A DNA stretch of 64,000 nt from Candidatus Pantoea deserta (GCF_003813865.1 NZ_RMVG01000006.1:124001-188000), one strand, 5' to 3'; numbered from the stretch's first letter, positions 34,066 through 43,088 are shown. Numbers and translations: made by a program. Notes: generated from the sequence alone by a model not told the origin.

Positions 34066-34479
34066 TTAAATTGCGACGCGCTTATTATTTTTAATGCGTG
34101 TGGTTAGCCAGTTATCAATACTCCAGTTGCCTGCGCCATGAATTAATAACAGTAAAAAACCTGCGCAGCATGACGTATTTTTCAGCCAGACCATCAGGTG
34201 AGCATGAGAATAGCCAGGGTAAAAAATAAAGGCGGAAAGAAGGCAAAAGACAGCCATAAACGCGCAGGTGAAACGCGTTAAAAATCCAGCGGTTATGGCT
34301 ATGCTTCCTGCGACTTCCAGTAAAATAACCCAGGGGAGAAAATAGCCTGATACGCCCTGTTCGCGCATCATAATTAAACTTTGTTCATAACCTGATATTT
34401 TATCAAGTCCGGACGTAAAAAACAGGCCGACCGCAAACAGGCGCGACAGCACCCAAATGCTGTTTTTAACTTTTTGCAT
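34066..34479 (-). CDS. DoxX-family membrane protein
   Basis: A 137-residue inner-membrane protein with four helices. DoxX features are L-S-R-L-F-A-V-G-L-F-F-T-S-G-L-D-K-I, W-V-I-L-L-E-V-A-G-S-I-A-I and H-A-H-L-M-V-W-L-K-N. Members often accompany redox enzymes and may assist quinone- or thiol-linked electron flow. It lies just upstream of the Tat-small-subunit gene on the same strand, 40 bases apart, so it likely heads that operon. Confidence 0.82.
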   Translation of the reverse strand: MQKVKNSIWVLSRLFAVGLFFTSGLDKISGYEQSLIMMREQGVSGYFLPWVILLEVAGSIAITAGFLTRFTCAFMAVFCLLSAFIFYPGYSHAHLMVWLKNTSCCAGFLLLLIHGAGNWSIDNWLTTRIKNNKRVAI

Positions 34480-34600
34480 AATATTATTTATTCGGATCAG
34501 AGGTTGTTATTTTTTTAAAATAAGCGTCCCGATAAACTTTTTTTTTGACTTTTTGTGCGGTAAGCGTTTTTTACCGCACGGGAATCGCTCAGCGTGGGGG

Positions 34601-35488
34601 TTACCACTGCCAGCGTTTTTCAGCCAGATCCACCAGCAGCCGCGCGGCAGGCGTCAGTTCGCTCAGCGAGCGAAACTGCCAGCCGAATGTGCGCGGCATC
34701 ATCACCAGCGGCAGTGGGATCTCAATCAGGGCATGCTGTGTCATATCTTCGTGTAGCAGCCGACGCGACAGAAAACTCAGCAGGTGCGTCTGGGCCAGAA
34801 CCTGGCGCAGCGGCGACAGCGTATTGCTTTCCATCTGCACGCGCGGCGGGGCGTAGCCGCCGCTGCGTAGCCGCTGTTCCAGCCACTGGCGGGTGGCGAC
34901 CTGCGACGACGGCAGCAGCCACTGGAACTGGTTCAACTGCTCCGGAGTAGGGTGCACGCCAGCCAGCGGATGCAGGCTGCTGGCCGCGACCACCACCGGG
35001 TCCTCCGTCAGCGGCCGGGTAACAAACTCATGATTTTCCTGAGGTAAGTATCCAAGAATCAGGTCCAGCTTGTTTTCGCGCAGCCGCGACTGCAGCAGAT
35101 CGTTGAGGCCCACCTGTACCTCCAGCAGCACTGTCGGGGCGTGTTGCAACAGTTCACGCGTTAAATGGGGCAGCATAAATTCTGCCGCCGTCGCGGCCAC
35201 GCCGAGCCGAATCACGCCGGCCGCGCCCGACCCCAGCGCGTTGAGATCCTGCCGGGTAACCTGCATCAGATGCAGAACTTTTTGAGCGCGTTCACAAAGT
35301 AGTAACCCCGCCTCCGTGAGTTTAATGCCGCGCCCGATCTTCAAAATCAGCCTGGTCGAGCACGATTTTTCCAGCCGCTGGATGCATTTTGACAGCGCGG
35401 GCTGGGTGATACCAAGGGCCTGCGCGGCTTTGCCAAGATGCCCTGTGTCTCGCACCACCAGCAGGTAATTCAGATCTTTCAGCTCCAT
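34601..35488 (-). CDS. LysR-family transcriptional regulator
   Basis: A 295-residue regulator with the LysR helix-turn-helix at the N-terminus (L-K-D-L-N-Y-L-L-V-V-R-D-T-G-H-L-G-K-A-A with A-L-G-I-T-Q-P-A-L-S-K-C-I) and a two-lobe effector domain. It is divergent from the hydroxyacid dehydrogenase operon across 94 bases, the classical layout for a LysR protein regulating its neighbour. The effector is unknown but probably an organic acid made or imported by that operon. Confidence 0.88.
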   Translation of the reverse strand: MELKDLNYLLVVRDTGHLGKAAQALGITQPALSKCIQRLEKSCSTRLILKIGRGIKLTEAGLLLCERAQKVLHLMQVTRQDLNALGSGAAGVIRLGVAATAAEFMLPHLTRELLQHAPTVLLEVQVGLNDLLQSRLRENKLDLILGYLPQENHEFVTRPLTEDPVVVAASSLHPLAGVHPTPEQLNQFQWLLPSSQVATRQWLEQRLRSGGYAPPRVQMESNTLSPLRQVLAQTHLLSFLSRRLLHEDMTQHALIEIPLPLVMMPRTFGWQFRSLSELTPAARLLVDLAEKRWQW

Positions 35489-35511
35489 CCATTCCTCTCA
35501 GGAATCAATTA

Positions 35512-35536
35512 ATAAAATTTCGTGAATACTTTTTAT
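35512..35536. promoter_or_regulatory. Candidate LysR operator in the divergent promoter
   Basis: ATAAAA (35512-35517) and TTTTAT (35531-35536) form an inverted repeat with a 13-base spacer between the two divergent genes. The position suits a LysR site. The motif is AT-rich, so chance is possible. Confidence 0.35.
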
Positions 35537-35582
35537 CGTTTCATCCTGCCAGGCTAGATGAAAATTAACAAGGGAGTAACAC

Positions 35583-36563
35583 ATGAGCTGGACTATCCTG
35601 ATGACCGCACCGGTTTTAGGTGCCGGAGGAGAACGCGCGCTGAGAGAGGCGGGATGTGAAGTGCACTATCTGCACGAAGGCCAGGAGGCGGCTGACGTCG
35701 AAAGCATAATGGCGCGTATCCCTTTTGACGCGGTGATCTCTCGCACCGTTACGCTCAGCCGGGCTGCGATCGCCGCCTGCCCGTCGCTGAAAGTGATCTG
35801 CAAACATGGCGTCGGCGTCACCAATATCGATGTCGAGGCGGCAACAGGTTTCGGTATCCCGGTGCTCACTACGCCCGGCACCAATGCCCAGGCGGTCGCG
35901 GAGCTGACGCTGGGACTGATGTTTAACGCCGCACGCCGCATCAGCTGGTTGCAGCAGGAAATTGCCGACGGCCGCTGGACGCGCAACGGCAGCAGCATTG
36001 AGCTGAACGGTAAAACGCTGGGCCTGGTGGGGATGGGAGAGATTGGTCAGCGTGTCGCCCGTGTCGCCCGTGCGCTGGGTATGCGGGTACGCTTTTACGA
36101 TCCGGCTGTACGCAACCAGCAGGCAATTTTTCCCGATGAGCAGGTTGCGTCGCTCGACGCGCTGTTAGCGCAAAGCAACGTGCTTAGCCTGCATTGCCCG
36201 GTCAATGCCGCAACGCGTCAGATGCTGAACGGCCGCACGCTCGCCCTGCTTCCCGCCGGCGCGCTGGTAATTAACACCTCACGCGGCGAGCTGATCGATG
36301 AAGCGGCCCTGGATGCGGCGCTGCGCAGCGGTCAGCTGTTTGCCGCTGGCCTGGACACCGTGGCAACCGAACCGCTTCCTGCCGATCACCCTTTTCGCAC
36401 CCTGGATAACCTGCTGATCACGCCGCATATTGGCGGCTCCACACCTGAGGCGCTGGATAACGTTGCCCTCTATGCGGCTCGTCAGTGCCTCAATTACCTC
36501 CGGGGAGTCGCCATTGATCCCCTGACCTGCGTTAATCGCGCCGTGCTTAAGGAACCCTCATGA
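35583..36563 (+). CDS. D-isomer 2-hydroxyacid dehydrogenase (phosphoglycerate-dehydrogenase type)
   Basis: A 326-residue NAD-dependent dehydrogenase. It shows the nucleotide-binding G-L-V-G-M-G-E-I-G-Q-R-V and the catalytic set Arg (N-T-S-R-G-E), Glu (A-T-E-P-L-P) and His (T-P-H-I-G-G-S-T). It would interconvert a D-2-hydroxyacid and the 2-oxoacid. It opens a plus-strand operon and its stop overlaps the RraA-family start (ATGA). GGGAG precedes the ATG. The substrate is not readable from sequence. Confidence 0.9.
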   Translation: MSWTILMTAPVLGAGGERALREAGCEVHYLHEGQEAADVESIMARIPFDAVISRTVTLSRAAIAACPSLKVICKHGVGVTNIDVEAATGFGIPVLTTPGTNAQAVAELTLGLMFNAARRISWLQQEIADGRWTRNGSSIELNGKTLGLVGMGEIGQRVARVARALGMRVRFYDPAVRNQQAIFPDEQVASLDALLAQSNVLSLHCPVNAATRQMLNGRTLALLPAGALVINTSRGELIDEAALDAALRSGQLFAAGLDTVATEPLPADHPFRTLDNLLITPHIGGSTPEALDNVALYAARQCLNYLRGVAIDPLTCVNRAVLKEPS

Positions 36564-37252
36564 CAACTTCTGCTGACTGGCCTGCGGGCTACTTTATCGG
36601 GCAACGCGACGGCGTGCCAGATGCTGACACCATCGACGCTTTCCGCCGTTTACCGGTCCCGAATATTGGTGACTGTATGGGGCGTTCGTGCGGCGCGCTG
36701 GGCCTGACGGCCTGGCATAACGACCCCCACTCGGTCCTGTGTGGCCCGGCGTTGACGGTAAAAGTCCGTCCGGGAGATAACCTGATGATCCACAAGGCGA
36801 TAGAAATGGCTCAGCCTGGCGATGTGCTGGTGATTGACGGCGGGGGCGATTTGACCCAGGCGTTGATCGGCGGGCTGATGCGAACCTCGGCCATCGCTAA
36901 AAAGATTGCTGGTTTTGTCATTGATGGCGCCATTCGTGACGTGAACGAATGGGCCGAAGGCGGAGTGGCGGTCTGGGCGCGCGGCAATACGCTGCGTGGG
37001 CCGAGCAAAGAAGGGCCTGGCCAAATCAACGTCACCATTCAGTGTGCCGGTCTGGTGGTCAGCCCCGGCGATCTGATTGTCGCTGATGCCGACGGCGTGA
37101 TCGCTATTCCCCTGTCGCAGCTGGCGTCGCTCCTGCCTCGCGTGCGTGAGCATGAGCAGCGCGAAGCGCGTATACGTGAAACCAATCGTCGTGGAACAGC
37201 CGATCCGGAACGCTTCAACGCCGTTTTACGCGCTAAAGGCTGCCCGCTGTAA
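36560..37252 (+). CDS. RraA-family protein, probable 4-hydroxy-2-oxoacid-type aldolase
   Basis: A 230-residue member of the RraA / HMG-CHA aldolase family. Family motifs are I-G-D-C-M-G-R-S, D-G-G-G-D-L-T-Q-A-L-I-G-G-L and V-I-D-G-A-I-R-D, where Arg and Asp bind the oxoacid and metal. Next to a hydroxyacid dehydrogenase and an organic-acid transporter it is more likely an aldolase or decarboxylase than a ribonuclease E inhibitor. It is coupled to the upstream gene by a 4-base overlap. Confidence 0.85.
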   Translation: MTTSADWPAGYFIGQRDGVPDADTIDAFRRLPVPNIGDCMGRSCGALGLTAWHNDPHSVLCGPALTVKVRPGDNLMIHKAIEMAQPGDVLVIDGGGDLTQALIGGLMRTSAIAKKIAGFVIDGAIRDVNEWAEGGVAVWARGNTLRGPSKEGPGQINVTIQCAGLVVSPGDLIVADADGVIAIPLSQLASLLPRVREHEQREARIRETNRRGTADPERFNAVLRAKGCPL

Positions 37253-37269
37253 TAAAAAAGGAAAGAAAA

Positions 37270-38400
37270 ATGAAAAGCAGAATCAAACTGGCGTCGCTGC
37301 TGGCGGCGATGGTCACGACCTGCCAGGTTTATGCCCTCGATCGGTTGCCGGTTGAGTTGCCCACGCAGCAGGACAGCCGGTTACAGCAGGCAGAGACGTC
37401 CCCGCGCGTCTGGAATGGCGTCACCGTTAGCCCTGAAGGACGTATTTTCGCTTCGCTGACGCAATCGGAAGGCGAGGGACCGCAGCTGGTCGAAGTCAAA
37501 AACGGTCAAATCGAGTCCTGGCCGGACGAGGCGTGGAACCGGTGGGAGAGCCTGGACCCTGCCCATCACTTTCTCCACGTCAATGCGCTGCGCTTTGGTC
37601 CGGACGGCGACCTGTGGGTGATGGATGCAGGTAATAAAGGCATAGGCACCGGCGATAAGGCGGTAGAAAAGGGCGCTAAACTGGTGCGTATCAATATTCA
37701 GCAGCGCAAAGTGGTGGCGAGCTATCTGTTCAGCGCGCCGACGCTGAAGCCTGAAAGCTATCTTGACGACGTGCGCTTCAACGGAGATTTCGCCTATATC
37801 ACCGATCCGGGCGCGGTGGGACTGGTGGTGCTGAATCTGAAAACCGGCCAGAGCTGGCGGGTGCTGGATAATCATCCCCTCTCCATTGACCATCAGCCCA
37901 TCTATGCCGATGGCAAAAAGCTCTTCCTGCGCGATGGGCGGGAGAAGCGTGTCGGACTGGATCAGCTTGAAGTGTCGCCAGATGGTAAGTGGCTCTACTA
38001 TCAGGCGATTCCGGGACCCATGGCGCGAATTGAGACGCGCTATCTTAACGATGCGTCTCTGTCTGAGCAGGAGGTGGCGCGCCATACGCAGAAATTCGTG
38101 GAGACCTGGAGTACGGGCGGCACCGCGATTGATGCAGAGGGCAACATTTATGCCTCCGATATTAATACCCGCTCAGTAAAGCGCATCACGCCGCAGGGTG
38201 ACATCAGTACGGTGGTGCAGGACCCGCGACTGGTCTGGATTGATGCAATGTGGATTTCACAGGGGCAGCTGTGGATGCCTTCCGCGCAAATTAACCGTAC
38301 GCCTGCGACGACCGCAGGAAAGCCGTCAACCGTGGCGTACCCGGTGAAACTTTATCGCCTGAATTTACCCATTCAGCCTTCGCCTCGCGATCATCAGTAA
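37270..38400 (+). CDS. Major royal jelly / Yellow-family secreted protein
   Basis: A 376-residue exported beta-propeller-like protein with a signal peptide ending V-Y-A. It follows the bacterial branch of the Yellow/royal jelly family: W-N-G-V-T-V-S-P-E-G-R-I-F, L-H-V-N-A-L-R-F-G-P-D-G-D-L-W-V-M-D, D-D-V-R-F-N-G-D-F-A-Y-I-T-D and late Y-A-S-D-I-N-T-R-S-V. Bacterial members are often named dopachrome-tautomerase-related, but the reaction is unproven. It follows the RraA gene by 17 bases with AAAGGAAAG as ribosome site. A hairpin terminator lies just after its stop. Confidence 0.84.
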   Translation: MKSRIKLASLLAAMVTTCQVYALDRLPVELPTQQDSRLQQAETSPRVWNGVTVSPEGRIFASLTQSEGEGPQLVEVKNGQIESWPDEAWNRWESLDPAHHFLHVNALRFGPDGDLWVMDAGNKGIGTGDKAVEKGAKLVRINIQQRKVVASYLFSAPTLKPESYLDDVRFNGDFAYITDPGAVGLVVLNLKTGQSWRVLDNHPLSIDHQPIYADGKKLFLRDGREKRVGLDQLEVSPDGKWLYYQAIPGPMARIETRYLNDASLSEQEVARHTQKFVETWSTGGTAIDAEGNIYASDINTRSVKRITPQGDISTVVQDPRLVWIDAMWISQGQLWMPSAQINRTPATTAGKPSTVAYPVKLYRLNLPIQPSPRDHQ

Positions 38401-38404
38401 TCAT

Positions 38405-38434
38405 CCGGCCCGTTAGCCGGGCCGGTTAATTTTT
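38405..38434 (+). terminator. Probable terminator
   Basis: CCGGCCCG (38405-38412) and CGGGCCGG (38418-38425) form an 8-base GC stem with a 5-base loop, followed by a T-rich tail (TTAATTTTTA). It lies just after the royal-jelly-family stop. Confidence 0.72.
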
Positions 38435-38685
38435 ATTAACCCGATAATAAAATGCGCCTGATTTTCAAATTTCACGCCTGTTTATTATCACCATCCGTAA
38501 ATTTAATTTTTCTGAAAATATGAATTGGCGCACAGGGATGAATGTTTTAGTCGTTGTTTTACTCATTGTTTTTTAACAGAATAATTCCCAATAATAACAT
38601 TAATGCCACTGTTTTAATTAACTATTCCGATATGTTTCCCGTTTGTCTCAGGCAAACGCGACCCTACCTGCAACAGGATAAAACT

Positions 38686-39984
38686 ATGCTGCTGATTATC
38701 AGTTTGCTCATGATAGCCCTTTTTATTGGCTTATTAATGACCAAAAAACTTTCTGCACTGACAGCATTAATTGTGGTGCCGACCTTTTTTGCGCTTATTG
38801 CCGGTTTTGGTGTCGAGACAGGCGATATGGTCATAAAAGGCCTGCGCACGGTGGCGCCAACCGGTGTGATGCTGATCTTCGCCATGCTCTATTTTATGAG
38901 TGTGACCGATGCGGGTATGTTCGATCCCGTTATCAGGCGTATCGTGACCGCCGTGGACAGCGACCCGGTGAAGATCTTTACCGGTACCGTGCTGCTGGGG
39001 TTTATCGTGGCGCTGGATGGCGACGGGGCGACAGTCTATATGATCGTGCTGTCCGCTTTTTTGCCGATTTATAAGCGTGCCGGTCTGTCAACGCTGAAGG
39101 CGGCCTGCTTGCTGCTCCAGTGCACGGGATTAGGCAATATGCTGCCCTGGGGCGGGCCAACGGCCAGGGCGGCAACCGCCGTACACGCAGAAACCAGCAC
39201 GCTGTTTGTTCCTCTGCTGCTGCCCTTGCTGGCCTGTGTTGTCTGGACATTTGTCATGGCGTGGATCCTGGGACGGCATGAGCGGTCACGCCTCGGATGG
39301 CGTCGCGACACGGCGGGCAGCCATGACATCACTCTGGAAGAAAAGCCCTGCGTGGTCTGGCGCTTCTGGACAAACTGGGCTGTCACTGTTGCCTTAATTG
39401 GTCTGCTGGTGCTGGATGTTATGCCAATGGCCTACCTGTTTATGCTGGCGACGGCGATCGTCTTTCTGGTTAATTTTCCCCATCTCAGTCAGCAGCAGGA
39501 GCAGCTGGCGCGTCATGCGCCAGCCATTCTGTCGGTCGCCAGCCTGATTTTCGCTGCGGCAGTCTTTACCGGCATTTTTTCCGAGACCGGCATGGCCAAT
39601 GCGCTGGCGCAGGCGATTGTAGATATTATTCCAGAGGCGCTGGGACCTTATCTGGCGGTGATCACCGCGCTAATCAGCGTGCCCGTCACCTGGCTGGTGT
39701 CGAATGATGTTTTCTATTTTGGCATGTTGCCCGTGCTGGTGCAGGCCGCAGGGCATTATGGGATCGCGCCGGTAGAAATGGCGCGTGCCGCGCTGGTGGG
39801 ACAGCCCGTGCATATCCTCAGCCCGCTGGTTGCCTCCACCTATTTACTGGTCGGGATGCTAAAACTGGATTACGCCCAGACACAGCGGTTTACGTTGCGC
39901 TGGTCATTTATTACCAGCATGGTGTTTCTGGGCAGCTGCCTTCTGCTGGGCGCTTTCCCTTTTTATCAGAGCGCGGCGCAGTAA
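38686..39984 (+). CDS. CitMHS-family (citrate/organic acid) transporter
   Basis: A 432-residue inner-membrane symporter with about a dozen helices. CitMHS signs are L-L-M-T-K-K-L-S-A-L-T-A-L-I, L-D-G-D-G-A-T-V-Y and L-P-W-G-G-P-T. The family takes up metal-complexed citrate or other carboxylates with protons. The chosen ATG at 38686 gives the usual family length; the frame stays open 44 codons upstream. A terminator separates it from the royal-jelly-family gene, so it probably has its own promoter in the AT-rich gap. Together with the aldolase and hydroxyacid dehydrogenase it points to organic-acid use. Confidence 0.88.
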   Translation: MLLIISLLMIALFIGLLMTKKLSALTALIVVPTFFALIAGFGVETGDMVIKGLRTVAPTGVMLIFAMLYFMSVTDAGMFDPVIRRIVTAVDSDPVKIFTGTVLLGFIVALDGDGATVYMIVLSAFLPIYKRAGLSTLKAACLLLQCTGLGNMLPWGGPTARAATAVHAETSTLFVPLLLPLLACVVWTFVMAWILGRHERSRLGWRRDTAGSHDITLEEKPCVVWRFWTNWAVTVALIGLLVLDVMPMAYLFMLATAIVFLVNFPHLSQQQEQLARHAPAILSVASLIFAAAVFTGIFSETGMANALAQAIVDIIPEALGPYLAVITALISVPVTWLVSNDVFYFGMLPVLVQAAGHYGIAPVEMARAALVGQPVHILSPLVASTYLLVGMLKLDYAQTQRFTLRWSFITSMVFLGSCLLLGAFPFYQSAAQ

Positions 39985-39997
39985 GGACGGGTTATCA

Positions 39998-40030
39998 GGA
40001 ACAGCTGCACACTGCTGTTCCTCTGTTTCT
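39998..40030. terminator. Probable terminator between convergent genes
   Basis: GGAACAGC (39998-40005) and GCTGTTCC (40014-40021) form an 8-base stem and 8-base loop, followed by a T/C-rich tail on the plus strand. It lies in the 45-base gap between the transporter and the PRISE reductase. Confidence 0.6.
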
Positions 40031-41076
40031 CAGGGGATTAACCTGCTGCTCCGCATCGCCTCCAGATGGTCTATTAGCACCTCATCAGAGCGCTTAATCA
40101 TTGCGTCGAAGCCCTGCTGCCGCGCTTTGGTGACATCGAAAATCGCATCTTTCTGCACATGAAAAATAAAATCGCCAAAGCCGCCCAGCGCCAGCCGGTC
40201 AATATCACGCTCTTTCAGCTGCGCCTTATCCGCAATTGACGCCCAGAGCGGTTTAAGCGCGCTGAGCCGTTCGCTGAGCGAAATCGGCTGCGCTTCGCCG
40301 ACAGGCACGCCAAACCACTCAGCCAGTTTTGGCCACACATGGCTCCAGCGGAAAACATCGCCATTGGTGATATTAAAGGCGCCATATTTTTCATTTTCTG
40401 CCGCCCAGATGGCGCTCTGGCCAAGGATGCGGCTGTCGGTAATATTCACCAGGGTATGGCGCCAGGCCTCATCCGGGCCGGGAAAGTGGAGGGCGGTGCC
40501 GGTTTCACGACAGATTGTGCCATATACGCCAATCAGATTGCCCAGATTCATTGGCGAACCAAATGAGTGGCCAATAACAATATCCGGACGCAGCGCGGTC
40601 CAGCCAATGCCTGTCTCATCACCGATTTTTCTGGCGTAGTCTTCATGGCGAAAATAGAGATTAGGTGGAAAATGACGGCTGTCCTCCTCGCGCGCCGGTG
40701 TGCGATACACGCCGAGATGCGCGCCGTAGACCTTGCCGCCCTGAATAAAAATGATGTGTTTCAGCGCCGTCGCGGAAGCGCGAACCGCCGTCACCAGGTT
40801 TTCAAACATCTGCGCGTTAATATCCGCTTCCACGCCGGGATCGGCATCCTGTTTCAAGGCGGCGTAAAAGATATGGCTAACAGACTCAAAGGCGGCATGG
40901 TGCTTACGAAGGTCATCCAGCGAGGTCAGATCGGCGCTGAGATGAGCGGACGCGTGAGGACTCTGTGGCGAACGGCCAAGCGTGGTAATTTGCCAGCCCG
41001 CCTGCTGGAAAGCATCGTGCGCAGCAAAGCCGACAACGCCGCTGGCACCTGCTAAAAGGACATGCCTGTTATTCAT
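40030..41076 (-). CDS. Atypical SDR reductase, PRISE (progesterone 5-beta-reductase/iridoid synthase-like)
   Basis: A 348-residue NAD(P)H enzyme. The nucleotide-binding G-A-S-G-V-V-G lies at residues 10-16, and the active region has G-G-K-V-Y-G-A-H-L-G-V-Y-R-T-P-A-R-E with a final A-R-P-D-type loop (A-L-R-P-D-I-V-I-G). This is the pattern of PRISE enone reductases known best from plants and found in some bacteria. ATG 41076, with GGAGAGAG just before it, is preferred over ATG 41088. It would reduce activated C=C bonds; the substrate is unknown. Confidence 0.8.
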   Translation of the reverse strand: MNNRHVLLAGASGVVGFAAHDAFQQAGWQITTLGRSPQSPHASAHLSADLTSLDDLRKHHAAFESVSHIFYAALKQDADPGVEADINAQMFENLVTAVRASATALKHIIFIQGGKVYGAHLGVYRTPAREEDSRHFPPNLYFRHEDYARKIGDETGIGWTALRPDIVIGHSFGSPMNLGNLIGVYGTICRETGTALHFPGPDEAWRHTLVNITDSRILGQSAIWAAENEKYGAFNITNGDVFRWSHVWPKLAEWFGVPVGEAQPISLSERLSALKPLWASIADKAQLKERDIDRLALGGFGDFIFHVQKDAIFDVTKARQQGFDAMIKRSDEVLIDHLEAMRSSRLIP

Positions 41077-41088
41077 CTCTCTCTCCAT

Positions 41089-41561
41089 CCGGTGTTAAAA
41101 AGAAGTCTGCGTCATTTTTTGACGCATTAATTCTAGAAGCCAGCAGCCAACCTGACGGAAAAACGTCTCTTTCTTTCTGCCTGGCCGCGGTTTGCGGAGC
41201 GCTTACCCAGCGTCTCTTTGCGATAAAAGCGCGCCGCTCAGGGGAAAAGGTAAAGCGCTGCCAAAGGGGATGGATGCACAAAAAAGAGAGCGATCTTCTC
41301 GCTGCGACAGGGCGGGCCGCTATTTGTCAGAAAGGAAGCGCTAATGAAAATGTCGCCGATACGGTGATAAGCGACAGGCGGCATGTCCTGAATGCAGGCA
41401 GGTTAAATTAGAGGTTAACATAACAGCGCCCGCGGTAACCGGGCGCTGTGATACAGACATCGACAGCGGTTCAGACAGCGGGCGACAAGCGGGAAATAGC
41501 CTGCAAAAAACAGGGTGCCAGGGGTGCTCGCATGGCGCTGACGCTTTTATGCGTTAATCAC
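41089..41561. other. Intergenic region with two inverted repeats
   Basis: About 470 bases. TGCGTCA (41108-41114) and TGACGCA (41120-41126) make an inverted repeat just upstream of the PRISE gene and could be an operator. ACAGCGCCCG (41423-41432) and CGGGCGCTGT (41440-41449) make a strong 10-base stem without a T-run. I see no gene. Confidence 0.45.
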
Positions 41562-41831
41562 TTACTTTTTCTTATAGACGTCAGCCGTACCATGGATTTT
41601 ATTACTGGTATTGCCCGACGAGAGGACATAAATGTCCCCGCCTTTAGCATCAGCCAGCTTTGATAATTCTGACTTCGCATCAGCGGCGCTGGTTTCACCA
41701 GAAGTCGATATATTGCCTACTTTTTCGTACTGATCCTTTACCTTCTCAAAATCATTCTTTGTCATCATTTCTGCGGCAAATGAACTGAATGCGAAGGTAC
41801 AGGCGATAGTGCCGATAATCACCTTTTTCAT
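41562..41831 (-). CDS. YhcN/BhsA-family (DUF1471) periplasmic stress protein
   Basis: An 89-residue exported protein with signal peptide [20 protein letters not shown]. The DUF1471 domain follows: [24 protein letters not shown] and [10 protein letters not shown] at the very end. Members respond to acid, oxidative or envelope stress and affect biofilm. ATG 41831 has AAAGGAAA upstream. It is a single gene. Confidence 0.9.
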   Translation of the reverse strand: MKKVIIGTIACTFAFSSFAAEMMTKNDFEKVKDQYEKVGNISTSGETSAADAKSELSKLADAKGGDIYVLSSGNTSNKIHGTADVYKKK

Positions 41832-42292
41832 TTGTGTTTCCTTTATGAACATGATGTCACGGATGAGTTTTGTTGCCACAATAATATATAGACGATAGCG
41901 TGTTAACCTTCTATTTGCTTCTGCCTGTTAGTCTGGTTTTTGTGAGAGTGGCCGTATTTTTTATTCTGTTTTGCCGGGGAGGGTTTTCCCGTTTTTATCT
42001 GGACCTGTCAGCCTTCCTGATACGGACGGATTTCTGCATCGATCAGAGAGGCTTAGCTAAACGAAAATGGCGCTGGTTAGCGTGTTTTATGTATAAGCGA
42101 CAGGGGTTGTTATAAGGTTTTTTTATTTGATGTTGACATTTTTAATGCGGCGCTCCTCTTCTTTAATGTGTTTTTGTGATGTTGATGGATTTTTTATCCA
42201 GGGGAAGAAAGTTGAGCGTGCCAATAAAAATTACTTTATAATCGAGAAGGGTTATATGGCTATGATGTAATTCATTTCATCCTGGAGGTAAA

Positions 42293-42961
42293 ATGATTAT
42301 CTCAAAGAAAGCGTGTATACAACTTAGCGCAATGATGCTCTGCCTGACGCTTGCAGGCTGTTCGTCTAAGGTGGCTGAGAATAGCGATTATTCGGGTTTT
42401 TTAGGTGACTATTCGAATCTGAAGCCGGTCAAAACCTCGTCTGGTCAGGAGGTGCTGCGCTGGGTTGCTCCAGATTTCAATATAAATAAATACAAAGACA
42501 TTTATTTTGCTCCGGTCGTCTATTATCCGCCCCCCAGACCTGACAGTCGCGTCAGTGCCGCTACCCTTGAGCAAATTCGCCTGTATACAGAGCAGCGTCT
42601 TAAAAGCGGTGTAAGTTCACACAAACCGTTAAGCAGTCAGCCGCATCAGGGGGGCTTAATGCTTAAGACGGCTATTACCGCGGTCTCAGCTGAAAATAAA
42701 GATATACAGTTTTATGAGTTTCTACCCGTTACGGCTGTCGTCGCGGGGACAATGACGGTGACAGGCAAACGCTCGCAAAATACCTTCCTGTTTATTGAGG
42801 CCGTGTTAACGGATGTCTCTACCAATAAACCCGTGGTGAAAGTGGTAAGGAAAGCCTATGGCAGCAGAGTGTCAAACAGTCAGGCGCCGATTACTGCGGA
42901 AGATATTAAAGGCGCGATTGATGTGATGGTAGCCGATGTTGTGGATTTCCAGGGTCAATAA
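42293..42961 (+). CDS. DUF3313 lipoprotein
   Basis: A 222-residue lipoprotein with lipobox L-A-G-C and Cys23 as the modified residue. The mature part has the DUF3313 pattern: Y-S-G-F-L-G-D-Y-S-N-L, then D-I-Y-F-A-P-V-V-Y-Y-P-P-P and later V-T-G-K-R-S-Q-N-T-F-L-F-I-E-A. Its function is unknown. GGAGG lies before the ATG. It is monocistronic, followed by a long hairpin terminator. Confidence 0.87.
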   Translation: MIISKKACIQLSAMMLCLTLAGCSSKVAENSDYSGFLGDYSNLKPVKTSSGQEVLRWVAPDFNINKYKDIYFAPVVYYPPPRPDSRVSAATLEQIRLYTEQRLKSGVSSHKPLSSQPHQGGLMLKTAITAVSAENKDIQFYEFLPVTAVVAGTMTVTGKRSQNTFLFIEAVLTDVSTNKPVVKVVRKAYGSRVSNSQAPITAEDIKGAIDVMVADVVDFQGQ

Positions 42962-43024
42962 GCGCAGAGATTAGTTGTTGCAGGAAGCGGTGTTAATGGA
43001 GCGAGGCAGTACAGCTATACATCT

Positions 43025-43088
43025 CCCTCCTGGTCATGTTGAGAACCCCGATAAGGTTCTGCTATCAACATTATCAGGAGGGATTTTT
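43025..43088 (+). terminator. Long nested hairpin, terminator-like
   Basis: Three consecutive stem segments pair in register: CCCTCCTG (43025-43032) with CAGGAGGG (43075-43082), TGTTGA (43037-43042) with TCAACA (43065-43070), and GAACC (43043-43047) with GGTTC (43055-43059). ATTTTT follows on the plus strand. It sits after the DUF3313 gene and before the convergent yibH. Confidence 0.72.

Noticed and set aside
34555-34579. GTGCGGTAA and TTACCGCAC hairpin after the LysR gene
   Set aside because: The T-run is on the wrong side for the LysR transcript, so I do not call it a terminator.
41900-42115. 71-residue hydrophobic frame upstream of the DUF3313 gene
   Set aside because: It needs a TTG start without a ribosome site and lies in AT-rich promoter DNA.
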